DNA from: SIG673 sp045660565
Lineage (GTDB): Bacteria > Bacillota > Clostridia > Oscillospirales > CAG-272
DNA length: 7,427 bases
NCBI GenBank assembly: GCA_045660565.1
Contig: JAZRDX010000091.1
Span: 1-7,427 of the forward strand
Direction of reading: 5' to 3'
The notes beneath the pieces were generated by a model that had not been told where the DNA came from, made no database searches, and worked only from the letters and a program-made list of their open reading frames with translations. Below, in pieces: positions 6,165-7,427 of the stretch; the stretch's first letter is position 1, and each line of letters starts with the position of its first letter. The position numbers and the translations under genes were made by a program.

Positions 6165-6180
6165 GTCAAAGAAAGTCAAA
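6164..6180. promoter_or_regulatory. CtsR operator 2 (distal, overlapping by one base)
   Basis: A second copy identical in all 17 positions, AGTCAAA-GAA-AGTCAAA, begins at the last base of operator 1. The centre-to-centre distance of 16 bp is about one and a half helical turns, so two dimers would lie on roughly opposite faces. It lies just upstream of the -35 box. Confidence 0.9.
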
Positions 6181-6197
6181 AACGGTTTGCTAAGGTT

Positions 6198-6300
6198 TGT
6201 TTTTTTAATTAAATATTGGTTAATCTCGTTTTTTCTCATTTTTTCTTGATTTTCTGAATGTTTTTGATTTTTCGCTTTTTTTGCTGATTTAGGCGAAAAC
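6198..6300. other. T-rich spacer between the divergent ctsR and ygjV promoters
   Basis: This tract is strongly T-rich on the plus strand (A-rich on the minus), with repeated TTTTTT runs separated by short CTCA, CTTGA and CTGA breaks. No tRNA, riboswitch or convincing gene is visible in it. It separates the CtsR operators from the ygjV promoter and could be bent or act as an upstream (UP-like) element. The longest minus-strand frame in it is a lysine-rich 50-codon frame without a ribosome binding site. Confidence 0.5.
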
Positions 6301-6303
6301 ATA

Positions 6304-6332
6304 TTGACATTTTTTTTATTTTGTTTTATAAT
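6304..6332 (+). promoter_or_regulatory. Perfect-consensus sigma-A promoter of ygjV
   Basis: TTGACA (6304-6309), exactly 17 bp, then TATAAT (6327-6332): both hexamers match the consensus in all positions, in very AT-rich DNA. The predicted start is near 6339, giving a leader of about 28 nt. The ribosome binding site AAGGTG (6356-6361) lies 5 nt before the ATG. Such a strong promoter for a small membrane protein is notable. Confidence 0.88.
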
Positions 6333-6366
6333 AAAATAAAATATTATATTATAAAAAGGTGCAAAA

Positions 6367-6942
6367 ATGTTTGAAATTGTTGATGCGATAAAATCGGGGG
6401 ATACCCATCAGATTGTCGCACAGTGCCTCGGAATAATTGCGTTTTTTATCGCGGTGCTTTCCTTTCAGAGGAAGACGCAGCGCGGAATAATGACTATGCA
6501 GATCTTTTCCTGCTTCTGCTTTACTGTTCATTTTCTTATCCTCGGTGCAATGGGGGGATTTATTCTGAACCTTATTGCCTTTTTCAGATCGATGGTATAC
6601 AGCTTCCGTAAAAATCATAAATGGGCGGCGTCTGTTGTATGGGTTTACGTATTTATTCCGTGCGCTATCGCCTCGGGAGTATATTCCATAATTTTTGCCG
6701 AAGGATTTTCGGCACTCCTTCCGACGGTGGGTATGATCATAACCACCTTTGCCGGTAGAATGGAAAAGGCAAGCTCGGTAAGATTTTTGACACTGCTTAA
6801 CTCACCCCTCTGGCTTGCTTACAACCTTATCGAGGGCTCGATAGGCGGTGCTATGACCGAGATAGTCAGCATCTGCTCCATCGTTATCGCAATTCTTCGC
6901 CTTGATATTAAGAAAAACAAAAAAGAAAGTGAAAAACAATGA
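6367..6942 (+). CDS. YgjV-family inner-membrane protein
   Basis: 191 residues, mostly hydrophobic, with about six or seven membrane segments (near 16-33, 43-60, 62-79, 88-108, 114-130, 139-155 and 158-177) and a lysine-rich cytoplasmic tail (182-191). The pattern Q-x-x-G-x-x-A-F, then S-F-Q-R-K (32-36), then H-F-x-x-L-G-A (55-61) and N-L-I-A-F-F-R (68-74) resembles the YgjV/Imp-YgjV family of bacterial inner-membrane proteins, whose function is not established. No signal peptide or catalytic motif is seen. It is driven by a perfect-consensus promoter, divergent from the ctsR operon, and overlaps the following exonuclease gene by 4 nt (ATGA). No CtsR box overlaps its promoter; the nearest operator ends about 124 bp upstream. 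The family call is by recognition, and no biochemical role can be read from the sequence. Confidence 0.78.
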   Translation: MFEIVDAIKSGDTHQIVAQCLGIIAFFIAVLSFQRKTQRGIMTMQIFSCFCFTVHFLILGAMGGFILNLIAFFRSMVYSFRKNHKWAASVVWVYVFIPCAIASGVYSIIFAEGFSALLPTVGMIITTFAGRMEKASSVRFLTLLNSPLWLAYNLIEGSIGGAMTEIVSICSIVIAILRLDIKKNKKESEKQ

Positions 6943-7427
6943 CAAGAAACGACTGCTCTCTTGCAATGCCTGATACGTACGTTGTTTTCGACCTTGAAAC
7001 CACGGGGCTTTCTCCGAAAAAGGCGGAGATAATAGAGATAGGCGCGGTAAGGGTAAAAAACGGAAAAATAACCGAGAAATTCCAGACCTACGTAAAGCCG
7101 TACGGACCTATACCGCCAATGATAACCGAGCTTACGGGTATAACCGAGAAAATGACGGAGAACGCTCCGCGGATAGAGGACGCGCTCCCTTTGTTTATCG
7201 GATTTATAAAGGACGACATACTGTTTGCGCACAACTCTTCCTTTGATTGCCGCTTTATCGGAACTGCCTGTCTGCTTCTCGGATACGATCCGAAAAACGA
7301 GGTAAGAGACAGTCTTGTGCTTGCGAGAAAATACATAAATTCGGAAAATCATAAGCTTGAAACCTTAAAAAATTTCCTCGGCATTAAAAGAAAATCTCAT
7401 AATGCCGTTGACGACTGCATCGTAACC
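6939..7427 (+). CDS. DnaQ-like DEDDh 3'-5' exonuclease, partial (3' end beyond the window)
   Basis: 163 codons are visible and the frame is still open at the right edge. The fold is that of the proofreading exonuclease of DNA polymerase III (epsilon/PolC type) and its stand-alone relatives. All catalytic residues are present: Exo I F-D-L-E-T-T-G with D18 and E20; Exo II H-N-S-S-F-D with D103; and Exo III H-N-A-V-D-D with H154 and D159, so it should be an active metal-dependent exonuclease. The ATG shares ATGA with the end of the ygjV-like gene and has only a weak GAAAGTG upstream, suggesting translational coupling. An internal ATG (6966) would also keep the whole domain. What follows the domain, if anything, is outside the window: it could end soon, or continue as a PolC-type or DinG-type protein, or carry an extra domain. 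Calling it dnaQ is therefore not justified. Confidence 0.9.
   Translation, partial: MTRNDCSLAMPDTYVVFDLETTGLSPKKAEIIEIGAVRVKNGKITEKFQTYVKPYGPIPPMITELTGITEKMTENAPRIEDALPLFIGFIKDDILFAHNSSFDCRFIGTACLLLGYDPKNEVRDSLVLARKYINSENHKLETLKNFLGIKRKSHNAVDDCIVT

Noticed and set aside
6148..6180. CRISPR-like or simple tandem repeat
   Set aside because: The repeat unit and 3-bp spacing match the CtsR box exactly and the position over the ctsR promoter explains it. There are no variable spacers.
6150..6302. 50-codon lysine-rich open frame on the minus strand in the T-rich spacer
   Set aside because: There is no ribosome binding site, the composition is that of A-rich DNA, and the frame runs through the CtsR operators and ends within them.
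6819..7352. 177-codon open frame on the minus strand across ygjV and the exonuclease
   Set aside because: It is antisense to two genes with clear family motifs, its product has no recognisable domain, and its start is not preceded by a ribosome binding site that I can see.

Overview
The window looks like chromosomal DNA from a low-to-mid GC member of the Firmicutes, most likely an anaerobic Clostridia lineage of the gut type (Oscillospirales-like). That placement is inferred from four things: the complete ctsR-mcsA-mcsB-clpC class III heat-shock operon, strong AGGAGG-type ribosome binding sites, a textbook sigma-A promoter architecture, and G/C-rich hairpin repeats in the intergenic gaps. The species cannot be named from the sequence alone. 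All genes appear intact except the last, which runs off the right edge.

Left part (1-1409): a short palindromic element (about 21-74) precedes azlC and azlD. These are translationally coupled plus-strand genes for a two-component branched-chain amino-acid exporter. They converge on clpC across a gap that holds several hairpins or repeat-like elements and a bidirectional rho-independent terminator.

Centre (1410-6180): a minus-strand operon reads right to left as ctsR, mcsA, mcsB, clpC. CtsR is the repressor, McsA the zinc-finger activator/adaptor, McsB the protein-arginine kinase, and ClpC the AAA+ unfoldase that feeds ClpP and degrades arginine-phosphorylated proteins. A sigma-A promoter (TTGACT, 17 bp, TACAAT) lies in front of ctsR. 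Its -35 box sits inside two perfect CtsR operators that share one base, which is the expected negative autoregulation. The first three genes are packed within 1-12 nt of each other. mcsB and clpC are separated by 186 nt with four consecutive perfect hairpins, an unexplained structure. The clpC and mcsB starts were placed downstream of the longest possible reading frames, because only the internal ATGs have Shine-Dalgarno sites.

Right part (6181-7427): a T-rich spacer leads to a perfect-consensus promoter (TTGACA, 17 bp, TATAAT). It drives a YgjV-family small membrane protein that is coupled by an ATGA overlap to a DnaQ-like DEDDh 3'-5' exonuclease, which is truncated by the window end.

Most of the window is a conserved protein-quality-control locus. 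I see no wholly new system. The points most worth a second look are the doubled operator, the hairpin series before clpC, the structured ctsR leader, and the YgjV-exonuclease coupling.
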